64,000 bases of DNA from Eubacterium sp. 1001713B170207_170306_E7 (GTDB lineage Bacteria; Bacillota; Clostridia; Eubacteriales; Eubacteriaceae). A program made the position numbers and the translations under genes. Positions 32,991 to 40,478 of the stretch are shown one piece after another. Below the pieces are notes generated by a model. The model did not search any database and had not been told where the DNA came from. It saw nothing but the letters and a program-made list of their open reading frames with translations. How positions within the stretch are numbered: the first letter of the stretch is position 1; each line of letters opens with the position of its first letter. The stretch spans positions 248,406-312,405 of the forward strand of contig NZ_JADMVE010000001.1 of assembly GCF_015547515.1 (NCBI RefSeq), in the 5' to 3' direction.

Positions 32991-33100
32991 CAGCCGCTCT
33001 GGCTGTCAAAGGGCGCCCGGCCTTTTTGGCCCCGGGGGGAGCCCCTTGGCGGCGGCCTGTATTGAAGCATCAAGAACAGAAAGCGAGGCAGAAATTAAAA
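32991..33100 (+). pseudogene. Relic of the sortase-tail gene between duplicated gene pairs
   Basis: AAGAACAGAAAGCGAGGCAG followed by AAATTAA, ending at 33096, encodes KNRKRGRN-stop, the exact C-terminal tail of the NPPTG protein (31488-31787). The rest of that gene is gone. It marks the breakpoint of a tandem duplication that copied the gene pair 31790/32427 to 33101/33708. Confidence 0.7.
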
Positions 33101-33685
33101 ATGAAAATAAAAATGAAGCACACCGCCGCCCTGCTCCTGGCCGCTCTGCTGGCCGCCCCGGTCCGGCCCGTTCTGGCCGGGGAATCAGGCCCAGCCAAGC
33201 CCACTGTGCCGGTCTCCGTGAATTATGTGATGCCCAGTTATTCGATCACCTACCCAGAGAAGATCGACTTTGGAACCAGGTACTGGACCGGTAAAAACGT
33301 TGAGAATTCTGAGATCACCAATCAAGACTCGGATGTCGAGGTAACGGATGCGATTGTGTTTAAAGCCATTGACCCGAATCCAGACGGGTATACCATCAAG
33401 GTGAGCGTCGCTCCCGGCGATAAAGAAGGTCATCCGCAGCCTGACGGTAAATTTGAACTGAAAAGCCCGGATGGAAAGTCCTCGCTCAGCTACTGGGTCT
33501 GCGATGCCACTGGGGGTAAAGTACAGTCCGGGGACGTCATTGCCCAGGTCGGGACAAAAGACTTGTCAAAAGACATTCAACGGGATATAAAGCTCAAGAC
33601 ATACGAGCCTGCAAGGGGCCAATCGATGGACCAGTACAAGGGCATCCTGCTCTTTACATCGGAAATTACCCAAAACGGACCGTGA
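33101..33685 (+). CDS. Secreted Ig-like protein 4 (duplicate of 31790 gene)
   Basis: 194 residues. The first about 25 residues (signal peptide HTAALLLAALLAAPVRPVLA) match those of the 31790 gene, and VNYVMPSYSITYPEKIDFG, TRYWTG and TYEPARGQSMDQYKGILLF align with its counterparts, while the middle has diverged. ATG 33101 lies in the duplicated leader carrying GCGAGGCAG. Divergence confined to the middle suggests selection on surface-exposed loops. Confidence 0.76.
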   Translation: MKIKMKHTAALLLAALLAAPVRPVLAGESGPAKPTVPVSVNYVMPSYSITYPEKIDFGTRYWTGKNVENSEITNQDSDVEVTDAIVFKAIDPNPDGYTIKVSVAPGDKEGHPQPDGKFELKSPDGKSSLSYWVCDATGGKVQSGDVIAQVGTKDLSKDIQRDIKLKTYEPARGQSMDQYKGILLFTSEITQNGP

Positions 33686-33707
33686 ACACACGAGGAGGCA
33701 TTATAAG

Positions 33708-34280
33708 ATGAAAAAGAAAATAACCGCAGCCCTGCTGTGCCTGGGCCTGCTGCTCCTGTCCGCCGCCCCGGTGTCAGCCGGGACGCCAGACCCAGCGCCG
33801 TCACCGGCGCCCACACCCGCTTCTAATACCAGCGTATTGGCCCACTTTGTTCTGCCGGAATATAAAATCCGCATCCCTGATAAACTGGATTTTGGGAGCC
33901 CCAGTATTGCGGACGAGAATGTAATGGTGGACCTGAATGTTGAAGTCACAGGGATGACACCGTACAACAATGATGCGTCAAAACAGGCGTATGTCAATGA
34001 GCACTACCAGGTCCGTTTCAAAATCAATGGCGAGTCTGGCGATCCAAATTTCAAATTGACTAAGGTGTTATCTGGAGCAACAACCGATGAGTCTGTCGAG
34101 TATTATGTCTTTAAGAAGATAACAGGGTCGGGGGATGAACAGGTGTATCCAAACAGCACTTTTGCGGAGCTGAAAAACGGAGGGCAGCAGGCTGGCTATC
34201 TCAAGCTCGGAAAGCCTCCAACGGCAGGTCTGTACCAGGGCGTCGTCCAATTCGAGATTGGGCTGGAATATGTGGATTAA
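33708..34280 (+). CDS. Secreted Ig-like protein 5 (duplicate of 32427 gene)
   Basis: 190 residues; ATG follows CGAGGAGGCATTATAAG. Signal peptide matches that of 32427. A Pro-rich spacer (TPDPAPSPAPTPAS) precedes the signature HFVLPEYKIRIPDKLDFGS; VEVTGMTPYNNDASKQAYVN aligns with VQEIKAVNDDPAEQAWVE of its duplicate. C-terminal GLYQGVVQFEIGLE. Exported, function unknown. Confidence 0.76.
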   Translation: MKKKITAALLCLGLLLLSAAPVSAGTPDPAPSPAPTPASNTSVLAHFVLPEYKIRIPDKLDFGSPSIADENVMVDLNVEVTGMTPYNNDASKQAYVNEHYQVRFKINGESGDPNFKLTKVLSGATTDESVEYYVFKKITGSGDEQVYPNSTFAELKNGGQQAGYLKLGKPPTAGLYQGVVQFEIGLEYVD

Positions 34281-34296
34281 ACGCAGGAGCAAAGCC

Positions 34297-34794
34297 ATGA
34301 AAACAAAACTGAACACACTGCTGCTGTCCCTCTGCCTGCTGCTGGCCGCCGGGCCCGCTGCTGCCGCCCAGGTGGTCACGCCCGACCCCTCCACCATGAA
34401 GGCCGAGGGCAGCGTGGCCGTGGACATGCACATCGACGAACACTTTGTGGTGGTGATCCCCGGGGCGCTGACCATCGCGCCCGCTTCCGGCGGCCGTGAG
34501 TACGCCGTGGGTGACGTGCAGCTCACCGAGGTGCATCTGCTGGACGGCCACCAGCTGGCCCTGGGCCTGCCCCAGGAGATGACCCTTGCCAGCACCGTGC
34601 GGGCCGGCAGCACCCTGCGGGCCGCGCCCTTTATCGGCAGCCCCGGCAGCGCCCGGCAGAGCCAGACCGTCATGGCCCTCGGGCAGCCCGTGCCCGTAAG
34701 CCTGGGCTTCGCGCCCTACGCCTTTGCAGACGCTGTGGCCGGGCAGTACAAGGGCGTGATCCAGTACCATGTCTGGATCGAAAATACGCCCTGA
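34297..34794 (+). CDS. Secreted Ig-like protein 6, last gene of the operon
   Basis: 165 residues from ATG 34297 (CGCAGGAGCAAAGCC). Signal peptide LLLSLCLLLAAGPAAAA. Signature DEHFVVVIPGALTIAPASG and C-terminal AGQYKGVIQYHVWIE. The central LASTVRAGSTLRAAPFIGS is like GPGSTLSYQAALAPAG in the first paralogue. A clear terminator follows at 34844. Confidence 0.74.
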   Translation: MKTKLNTLLLSLCLLLAAGPAAAAQVVTPDPSTMKAEGSVAVDMHIDEHFVVVIPGALTIAPASGGREYAVGDVQLTEVHLLDGHQLALGLPQEMTLASTVRAGSTLRAAPFIGSPGSARQSQTVMALGQPVPVSLGFAPYAFADAVAGQYKGVIQYHVWIENTP

Positions 34795-34843
34795 GGGGCG
34801 ACAACAGCATACCAAGCCGGGACAGTGGGTGTCACCCGGAGAA

Positions 34844-34880
34844 AAGAACTGAAGACCAGCAAGTCTCAGTTCTTTTTTTA
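34844..34880 (+). terminator. Terminator of the exported-protein operon
   Basis: AAGAACTGA/TCAGTTCTT hairpin with an inner GAC/GTC and a T7 tract. Confidence 0.9.
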
Positions 34881-34919
34881 TTTGTCAAAAAAATAACACA
34901 GTATCAAGAGGAGGAGAAC

Positions 34920-35486
34920 ATGATTTTATCAAACGCAACCCTGACCCTGGATGAACAGGAAAACAGTGAGCTGGACCTGAGTGTGCCCCAGCGCTACAGA
35001 ATTGAGTACCACGGCATGCCAAGCTGCCCGTGCTGCGGCGCGCCCATGAGCCACCGGGATACCTTTGGCCGCAGCATGACCGGCGCCGCGGGGGAGCCCA
35101 TGCGCCTGACCCCGCGGCGGGTGGTCTGCGACAACAAGGACTGCTACTACCACGACCACCCGGTGCGCAACCTGCCCAACGCGGTTCTGCCCTACCGCCG
35201 CTACAGCGCCAAGGCCCACGAGGCCGTGGCCCAGGGCAGCGCCGACATGCCCTGCCCGCCCAACACCCAGAGCCGCCTGTACCAGTGGCTCACCGAGGCG
35301 GCCCCAAAATGGCTGGAGCAAGTGTGCGGCGGGGAGGACCCGCCGGATTTCTGTCTGGTTCAGGAGGCGCAGGAGGCTCTGGAGGCCCTGCCCGGCAAAG
35401 CGCTGGACTGCCTGCGCGAGGCCTACGGCAGCCAGCCCGGCTGGCTGGGCCGGCTAATCCAGCAGCTGCTCAATCAAAAAAGATGA
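34920..35486 (+). CDS. DUF6431-like zinc-ribbon protein
   Basis: 188 residues; ATG 34920 follows GAGGAGGAGAAC. A zinc ribbon is visible: CPCCG near residue 36, then CDNKDC with nearby histidines (YYHDHP), followed by LPNAVLPYRRYSAKAHE. This layout matches DUF6431 proteins, which often accompany mobile elements. The C-terminal half is helical. First gene of a phage/element-like cluster; function unknown. Confidence 0.65.
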   Translation: MILSNATLTLDEQENSELDLSVPQRYRIEYHGMPSCPCCGAPMSHRDTFGRSMTGAAGEPMRLTPRRVVCDNKDCYYHDHPVRNLPNAVLPYRRYSAKAHEAVAQGSADMPCPPNTQSRLYQWLTEAAPKWLEQVCGGEDPPDFCLVQEAQEALEALPGKALDCLREAYGSQPGWLGRLIQQLLNQKR

Positions 35487-35582
35487 TTTGCATCGACTTT
35501 GAGAGGACAAAGGCTCCTGGCTGCAATAAAATAAAGGCATCATCACAAAAGGATGATACAAATTTATTATAAGGAGAATAAC

Positions 35583-36383
35583 ATGAACACCAACACAGAA
35601 TTAAAAAGCCCTCAGGCCCCTGCGGTCCAAAGCCCGGACAGCGGCCCCGAAATCCCCGTGACCCTCTGGGAGAACCGCCCCGTGGTCAGCAGCCGGCAGG
35701 TAGCCGGAGACTTTTTGAGAGAGCACAAAAGCGTGCTGCGGCGGATCACGGTGCTGCTGCGTGAGACCAGAGCGCAAAATTGCGCCGGTCTCTTTACCGA
35801 GTCCTCCTACCTGGACGCGGGCGGCCGGTGCCGCAAGGAGTACCTCATCACCCGGGACGGCTTCGCCCTTCTGGTCATGGGCTTTACAGGCCCGCGCGCC
35901 CTGAGCTGGAAGCTTAAGTACATTCAGGCCTTTAACCGCATGGAGCAGGCCCTGCGCTGTCCGCCAGCCCACCTGCCGGCAGACCAGACCCTGCTGGCCG
36001 CCGCGCTGCTGGAGGCCGAGCGTATCGTCGCCGGGCTGAAGCGCGAGGCCGACTACGCCAAAACCGTGCTCGCCAGCAGGGCCCTGGTGCCCATCAGCGG
36101 CATTGCCAAGGACTACGGCATGACCGCCGAGTTTATGAACCGTCTGCTCTGCAGCCTGGGCGTCCAGTACAAAAAAGGCAGCCGGTGGTACCTGTACGAG
36201 CCCTGGCAGGACGAAGGCTTTGCCGCCACCCGGTCCGATACCATCCGCAAAAAGGACGGCAGCGTCATGGTGGTGGAGAGCCTGCAGTGGACCCAGAAGG
36301 GCAAGCGGTTTCTGTACGAGCTGCTGGCCGAAAACAGCATTTACCCGGTATTGGAGCGTGGCCAGCATGAACTTCGTGACTGA
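35583..36383 (+). CDS. Rha-type phage regulator/antirepressor
   Basis: 266 residues from ATG 35583 (TATAAGGAGAATAAC). N-terminal pRha domain: VVSSRQVAGDFLREHKSVLR, YLITRDGFALLVMGFTG, KLKYIQAFNRME. The C-terminal half resembles the ANT/KilAC antirepressor domain (ISGIAKDYGMTAEFMNRLL, then LQWTQKGKRFLYELL). Rha proteins interfere with lysogenic control in temperate phages. The gene contains a terminator-like palindrome at 35763-35792. It overlaps the next gene by 17 nt. Confidence 0.8.
   Translation: MNTNTELKSPQAPAVQSPDSGPEIPVTLWENRPVVSSRQVAGDFLREHKSVLRRITVLLRETRAQNCAGLFTESSYLDAGGRCRKEYLITRDGFALLVMGFTGPRALSWKLKYIQAFNRMEQALRCPPAHLPADQTLLAAALLEAERIVAGLKREADYAKTVLASRALVPISGIAKDYGMTAEFMNRLLCSLGVQYKKGSRWYLYEPWQDEGFAATRSDTIRKKDGSVMVVESLQWTQKGKRFLYELLAENSIYPVLERGQHELRD
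35763..35792 (+). other. Terminator-like palindrome inside the Rha coding region
   Basis: GAGACC (35763) with inner GCGCAA/TTGCGC and GGTCTC (35787-35792), then TTTA. The inner core GCGCAAAATTGCGCC is the same as in the terminators at 14251 and 42838. It encodes the AQNCA stretch of the protein. Confidence 0.5.
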
Positions 36384-37026
36384 GTTTTTAAGCTTTATGG
36401 CCTGGCTGCGCTGCCGCCGCCACAAGGTCTTGGAATATCTGGGCCTCTGGGTGTACCTCTTTACCTGCAACAACGCCGCCGCCGTACAGGACGAGGACGG
36501 CAGCTGGTGCTGGCCCGTGTGGTTCGAGGTAGACAGCCGGGACCTGTGCGGCTTCATGGACGGAATGTCCTCGAAACGCCTCTGGGACCTGCGGCAGGAG
36601 CTGATCCGGAATTCCAGGGTGGAATACCAGAAGGCTTCCGGCGGACAGCCCGCCCGTTACGCCCTGGTGCCCTTTGACACCGAGTTGGCCCAGGTTCACC
36701 TGGCTTCCACGGCTTCTTCCGGAGCCTGCACGGTCTGGAAACCCCGTGGGGAAACCCCGGGAAATCCGGCCCGGTTTATTTTGGAACCACCCCGGGAACC
36801 AAACCGCTTTTCTTCTGATTTTGATATAAATAATAAATATATAAATATAAAAGCATTACCGGGGGATGAGGCGGCCAACCCCAACGGCTTCAACATTCCG
36901 CCCCAGCTCACCGAGGAAGAAAAGCAGCAGCTCGAGGCCGAATATCCCGATCCGGTCCAGCGCTTCTGGGCCGGCATGGCCCTGCGGGATAAAAAAGCCG
37001 AGGAGGAAAAAGCATGGGCCTATTAA
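36367..37026 (+). CDS. Unrecognised protein of phage-like cluster, possible replication protein
   Basis: 219 residues; ATG 36367 overlaps the Rha gene by 17 nt. The N-terminus (LRCRRHKVLEYLGLWVYLF) through RLWDLRQELIRNSRVEYQ looks like a winged-helix or DnaD-like fold. A low-complexity stretch encoded by AT-rich DNA at about 36814-36860 (DINNKYINIKALPG) separates it from a charged C-terminal end. Position after an antirepressor and the AT-rich tract suggest a phage replisome organiser, but no clear motif proves it. Confidence 0.5.
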   Translation: MNFVTEFLSFMAWLRCRRHKVLEYLGLWVYLFTCNNAAAVQDEDGSWCWPVWFEVDSRDLCGFMDGMSSKRLWDLRQELIRNSRVEYQKASGGQPARYALVPFDTELAQVHLASTASSGACTVWKPRGETPGNPARFILEPPREPNRFSSDFDINNKYINIKALPGDEAANPNGFNIPPQLTEEEKQQLEAEYPDPVQRFWAGMALRDKKAEEEKAWAY

Positions 37027-37235
37027 AAGACCGCTACACCGACCTGTACAACGAGCGTTTTTACGAGGATCCGGGCTACACGGTTTACGAGTGCCTGGCC
37101 GAGGGAACCCTGCGCCTGAGCATCCGGGCCCACACCCTGGAGGAGGCCGAGGCCCGCTTCGCCGAAGCCCTGGACGAGACTGAGGATAACCACCCGGGCC
37201 TGGTGCTGCGCCAGCAGTGGGTGGCGGAAACGTGA
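37014..37235 (+). CDS. Small hypothetical protein
   Basis: 73 residues; ATG 37014 overlaps the upstream gene by 13 nt, with GAGGAAAAAGC as ribosome site. Acidic and Glu/Ala-rich (LEEAEARFAEALDETED). Not recognised. The overlaps on both sides show a compact, phage-like operon. Confidence 0.55.
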   Translation: MGLLKDRYTDLYNERFYEDPGYTVYECLAEGTLRLSIRAHTLEEAEARFAEALDETEDNHPGLVLRQQWVAET

Positions 37236-37480
37236 TGGACGCTGCCTTTGGCCGATGGCTGCGGGAAAGCCGACGCGCCAGAGGGCTCACCCAGCAGGGC
37301 CTGGCCGACGCGGCCGGCCTCAGCCACAAGACCGTGTTCCGGGCAGAGCGGGGCCAGCCCGTGAGCGCCTACAGCAGGGCGCAGCTGACCGCTTTTCTGG
37401 GAGAGCCGCCCCCGGCCCCGGCTGACCAATCGGACCAGAGTGGTCACTTTACACTGTCCATATACCGGGAGCACCTGTGA
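37235..37480 (+). CDS. XRE-family helix-turn-helix protein
   Basis: 81 residues from ATG 37235, sharing one base with the previous stop. The HTH is clear: WLRESRRARGLTQQGLADAA, then GLSHKTVFRAERGQ, the Cro/C1 type. The DNA-binding domain is nearly the whole protein. Likely a local regulator of the cluster. Confidence 0.8.
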   Translation: MDAAFGRWLRESRRARGLTQQGLADAAGLSHKTVFRAERGQPVSAYSRAQLTAFLGEPPPAPADQSDQSGHFTLSIYREHL

Positions 37481-37520
37481 TGGTAAACTAAAGTCAGGAA
37501 ATCGAAAGGAGGTACACCCC

Positions 37521-37754
37521 ATGGCCTATGAACGCATCAAAACCAAGCACGAGCTTAAGCTGAGCTTAAACTACGGCGAAGTCGAGGGAAAAAGCAAGAA
37601 AAAGCTCAAAACCCTTGGCGGCCTCAACCTAGACGAGACCGTCGCCACCACCGAGGCGGTGGTCAAAACCGCCAAAGCCCTCGGCACCCTCATAGAACCC
37701 ATTGTCCAGGACGTCACCAACGTCATGTACTACGATAACGTCGAGACCGCCTGA
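37521..37754 (+). CDS. DUF1659-like small protein
   Basis: 77 residues from ATG 37521 (GAAAGGAGGTACACC). KLSLNYGEVEGKSKKKLKTL followed by NLDETVATTEAVVKTAKAL matches the DUF1659 pattern. Function unknown; such genes are usually followed by a DUF2922 gene, as here. Confidence 0.7.
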   Translation: MAYERIKTKHELKLSLNYGEVEGKSKKKLKTLGGLNLDETVATTEAVVKTAKALGTLIEPIVQDVTNVMYYDNVETA

Positions 37755-37798
37755 CGCGGAAGCGATAAATAACCCAGTAAAAGAAAGGAGGAACCCCC

Positions 37799-38032
37799 AT
37801 GGAAACCGTCAACACCAAGACACTGGATCTGGAGTTTATGATGGAGAACGGCGATACCGACACCATCAGCCTGCCAGACTATTTACCCGATGTCACCAAG
37901 GAGCAGATCCTGGCCGCGGCCGGCATCGTCATTGCCCAGAACATCTTTAAGCCCGACGGCTTCAGCTACACCAGGCTCGCGGGCTACGAATTCATTGATA
38001 AAACCGTGCGTAAGGAAGAACTGGAAGATTAG
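37799..38032 (+). CDS. DUF2922-like small protein
   Basis: 77 residues; ribosome site GAAAGGAGGAACC. LEFMMENGDTDTISLPDYLP, then TKEQILAAAGIVIAQNIF fits DUF2922, the usual partner of DUF1659. Function unknown. Last gene before a terminator and element copy 4. Confidence 0.7.
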   Translation: METVNTKTLDLEFMMENGDTDTISLPDYLPDVTKEQILAAAGIVIAQNIFKPDGFSYTRLAGYEFIDKTVRKEELED

Positions 38033-38036
38033 GCTA

Positions 38037-38061
38037 AAAGGGAGCGAAAGCTCCCTTTATA
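38037..38061 (+). terminator. Terminator after DUF2922 gene
   Basis: AAAGGGAGC GAAA GCTCCCTTT, a tetraloop hairpin with TATAA after; short T-run. Confidence 0.75.
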
Positions 38062-38150
38062 ATTTCGATAAAGCCTGGCAGTAAGCGCTGAAGCGGAAGA
38101 AAGAGGCGGCTTTTGCCGGAGGTGATGGGATGTGGCCGCAGACGCTTCAG

Positions 38151-38376
38151 GGTGTCAGGAAACCGGCCAAGCCCGAGGCTGCGCCTTTTATCCAGATAAG
38201 AAAAAAAGGTCCAGGCGCTGTATAAACGACCAAAAATCGTGATGATTCAGCAGAACAGCCGGACATTAGAGAGATAGAATGCCAGCTTTAGTGAGTAAAG
38301 TTACAAGTGTAAGGACAGTGCCCGCAGGACACTTTTTTCTTCCTTAGGTAAAAGGCTTCGTCTCTTGAGTTTTTTG
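38151..38376 (+). repeat. Dispersed structured element, copy 4 (short form)
   Basis: GTGTCAGGAAACCGGCCAAG, then GAGGC at 38175 and CTTTTATCCAGATAAG. Inner stem GGCGCTG (38214-38220)/CAGTGCC (38316-38322). The 3' arm ends TAAAAGGCTTC then GTCTC (38360-38364) and T6. It ends 30 nt before the start of the peptidase gene, so it occupies that gene's leader. The outer stem has a G.U pair in place of A-U. Confidence 0.83.
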
Positions 38377-38406
38377 GCATTAACAATAACCGAAAGGAGG
38401 TGCTTT

Positions 38407-38976
38407 ATGAAAATCAGAAAATATACGGTGCTGTTGATTCTGGCCTGCTGTGTGGGCGTCGGCTGTTATTTTTTCGCCGGGCAGCTTGTCCTTATGCGCG
38501 GCGTGGAAAGCAAGGGCCCGCCGGATAAAGGCGGCTGGGAGGCGGTGACGCCGGAAAACCCCGGCGCGCCAGAACCCGGCGCCGGGGAGCTGCCCGCCGA
38601 GGGGCAGAGCCCACCGGAAACGGACAGCCCGCAGGAGCCCGTCATGGCTACGGCCCATTTCGCCAGGGACGAATACCGCTGCGACTGTAATGGCAGCTGC
38701 GATGGCTGGCCCTGTGAGATGAACCCCGCGCTGCTGGATAAAATCGAGGCCCTGCGCTGTGCCTGCGGGGGGCCGGTCATCATCACCTCGGGCGTGCGGT
38801 GCGTCGCGCGCAACGCCGAGGTGGGCGGGGTGGACTGGTCCTTTCATCTGCGGGGCGACGCGGCGGACCTGTACTGCCCCGGCGTGGCCGTGGGCGATCT
38901 GGCCCAGATGGCAGAGGCCCTGGGCATGAACATCCTGCCCTATTACGGGAGCGGCTATATCCATGTGGAAATCTGA
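38407..38976 (+). CDS. Membrane-anchored peptidase M15_3-like (D-Ala-D-Ala carboxypeptidase fold)
   Basis: 189 residues from ATG 38407 (CCGAAAGGAGGTGC). A signal anchor (TVLLILACCVGVGCYFFAG), a Pro/Glu-rich linker to about residue 75, then the M15_3 domain: cysteine-rich CDCNGSCDGWPCEM, IITSGVRCVARNAEVGG, the zinc-site SFHLRGDAADLY (HxxxxxxD) and YIHVEI. It would act on peptidoglycan outside the membrane. The cysteine pairs suggest disulfides. Confidence 0.8.
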   Translation: MKIRKYTVLLILACCVGVGCYFFAGQLVLMRGVESKGPPDKGGWEAVTPENPGAPEPGAGELPAEGQSPPETDSPQEPVMATAHFARDEYRCDCNGSCDGWPCEMNPALLDKIEALRCACGGPVIITSGVRCVARNAEVGGVDWSFHLRGDAADLYCPGVAVGDLAQMAEALGMNILPYYGSGYIHVEI

Positions 38977-39046
38977 TCAGCCTGAAAAAAACCGAAGCGG
39001 CCACGCGGCAGGCGTGCTCCAGACCGACCGCACCGACGATGGTGAC

Positions 39047-39078
39047 AAGACCGGCGTAAAAACGCGCCGGTCTTTTTT
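39047..39078 (+). terminator. Terminator after peptidase gene
   Basis: AAGACCGGCG/CGCCGGTCTT hairpin with T6; member of the recurring GACCGGC family. Confidence 0.88.
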
Positions 39079-39104
39079 GCGAAATGGACGAAACCGCCGG
39101 ACTG

Positions 39105-39113
39105 TGCTAAAAT
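39105..39113 (+). promoter_or_regulatory. Extended -10 promoter for eutH
   Basis: TGCTAAAAT, about 110 nt before the start codon. Confidence 0.5.
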
Positions 39114-39223
39114 AAAGGGAAAACAAGATTTTTGCGCGCTGTGAAAAGCGTGGGAGAGCGGCCGTCTGGAAAATGGGGACGGCGTTGTGTATTCTAGGGC
39201 GTTAAAGCGTGGGGGAGAAAGCG

Positions 39224-40339
39224 ATGGATCATACGAGTGTCAACCAGATCATCATTGATGTGATGGTGGTTTTTATGGCGATTGGGGGAGTCGACCGTAT
39301 TTTTGGCAACAAACTAAAGCTCGGCGCGCAGTTTGAGGAGGGTTTTCATTCTTTTGCGCCGCTGGCCCTGGGCATGGTCGGGTTTTACTGCCTGGCGCCT
39401 GTTCTGGCAAAGCTGCTCGCGCCAGTGGTGGTGCCGGTTTACACCGGGCTGGGCGCCGATCCGTCCATGTTTGCGCCCACGCTGCTGGCAGGCAGCATGG
39501 GCGGCTATCCCATCGCCCAGGAGATGGCGCTGACCAGAGAGGCCGGACAGTTCTCAGGGATTCTGCTCAGCAGTATGATGGGCACCACCATCGCGTTCTC
39601 GATCCCGGTGTCCCTCTCGATGGTGGATCAGGCGGATCACCACTGGCTCGCCACCGGGGTGCTCTGCGGGATTATCACCATTCCCTTTGGCTGCCTTGCC
39701 GGCGGACTGGCAGCGGGCTTTGAGGTGCCGATGATTTTGCACAACCTCGTCCCCATTATCATTGTGGCAGCCCTGATCGCTGTGGGGTTAGTCTTTATCC
39801 CGGGCAGGATGATCCGGGGTTTTGGGGTTTTCGGAAGGCTGATGATCGCGCTCGGGACCCTTGGAATCATTGCCGCTGTTGTCGAGGCGCTGACAGGCCT
39901 TGTCCTCATCCCGGGAATGGCCCCTGTCTCTGAGGGAATAGGTATTGTCGGCTCGATTGTCATTGTCCTTGCCGGGGCGTACCCGATGGTCACCATTATT
40001 CTGAAGGTGTTCAGCCGGCCGCTGGGCATGGTGGGAAGGAGGCTGGGGATCAATGAGAAAGCCGCCGGCGGTCTGGTGGCCAGTCTTGCGAACAGCATCC
40101 CCATGCTGGGCTATATCCACGAGATGGACCCAGTGGGAAAGACCGCGAATTTTGCCTTTATGGTCAGTGGCGCTTTTGTTTTAGGCGATCATCTGGGCTT
40201 TACGGCAGGCGTTGACAAGGCAATGGTGATGCCGCTGATCTGCGGAAAGCTTACCGCGGGGGTACTGGCTGTGGCCCTGGCGATTTTCGTTGCCAGAAAA
40301 GGGCTCAGCCCAAAAGGAGGAAAATATGAATCAAAATAA
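39224..40339 (+). CDS. eutH: EutH-type ethanolamine transporter
   Basis: 371 residues from ATG 39224, chosen for GGGGGAG at ideal spacing; a GTG at 39209 would put the site inside the gene. About ten or eleven hydrophobic helices. EutH-like segments: FMAIGGVDRIFGNKLKLG, FEEGFHSFAPLALGMVG, AGSMGGYPIAQEMA, LANSIPMLGYIHEMDPVGK and FVLGDHLGFTAGVD. It imports ethanolamine. No other eut gene (ammonia-lyase, shell) is in the window, so here it is isolated; a 50-codon gene overlaps its end. Confidence 0.9.
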   Translation: MDHTSVNQIIIDVMVVFMAIGGVDRIFGNKLKLGAQFEEGFHSFAPLALGMVGFYCLAPVLAKLLAPVVVPVYTGLGADPSMFAPTLLAGSMGGYPIAQEMALTREAGQFSGILLSSMMGTTIAFSIPVSLSMVDQADHHWLATGVLCGIITIPFGCLAGGLAAGFEVPMILHNLVPIIIVAALIAVGLVFIPGRMIRGFGVFGRLMIALGTLGIIAAVVEALTGLVLIPGMAPVSEGIGIVGSIVIVLAGAYPMVTIILKVFSRPLGMVGRRLGINEKAAGGLVASLANSIPMLGYIHEMDPVGKTANFAFMVSGAFVLGDHLGFTAGVDKAMVMPLICGKLTAGVLAVALAIFVARKGLSPKGGKYESK

Positions 40340-40478
40340 GCTAAGCATACATCCCGCCGTGCAGGACTTCAGGCGCCTGGGCTATGCCCGCGCCGGCAGC
40401 CCTGTGCCCCAGAGCGGCCAGCCCCCGGTCAAATCCTTTGACGAGGTTCGGGAAGCGCTGGAGGTGCGGTATGCGTGA
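40326..40478 (+). CDS. Small 50-residue hypothetical protein
   Basis: ATG 40326 with AAAGGAGGAAAAT upstream overlaps the end of eutH by 14 nt, and its stop overlaps the next start. Sequence includes HPAVQDFRRLGYARAGS and ends FDEVREALEVRYA. Not recognised. Strong ribosome site and overlaps support that it is translated. Confidence 0.6.
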   Translation: MNQNKLSIHPAVQDFRRLGYARAGSPVPQSGQPPVKSFDEVREALEVRYA

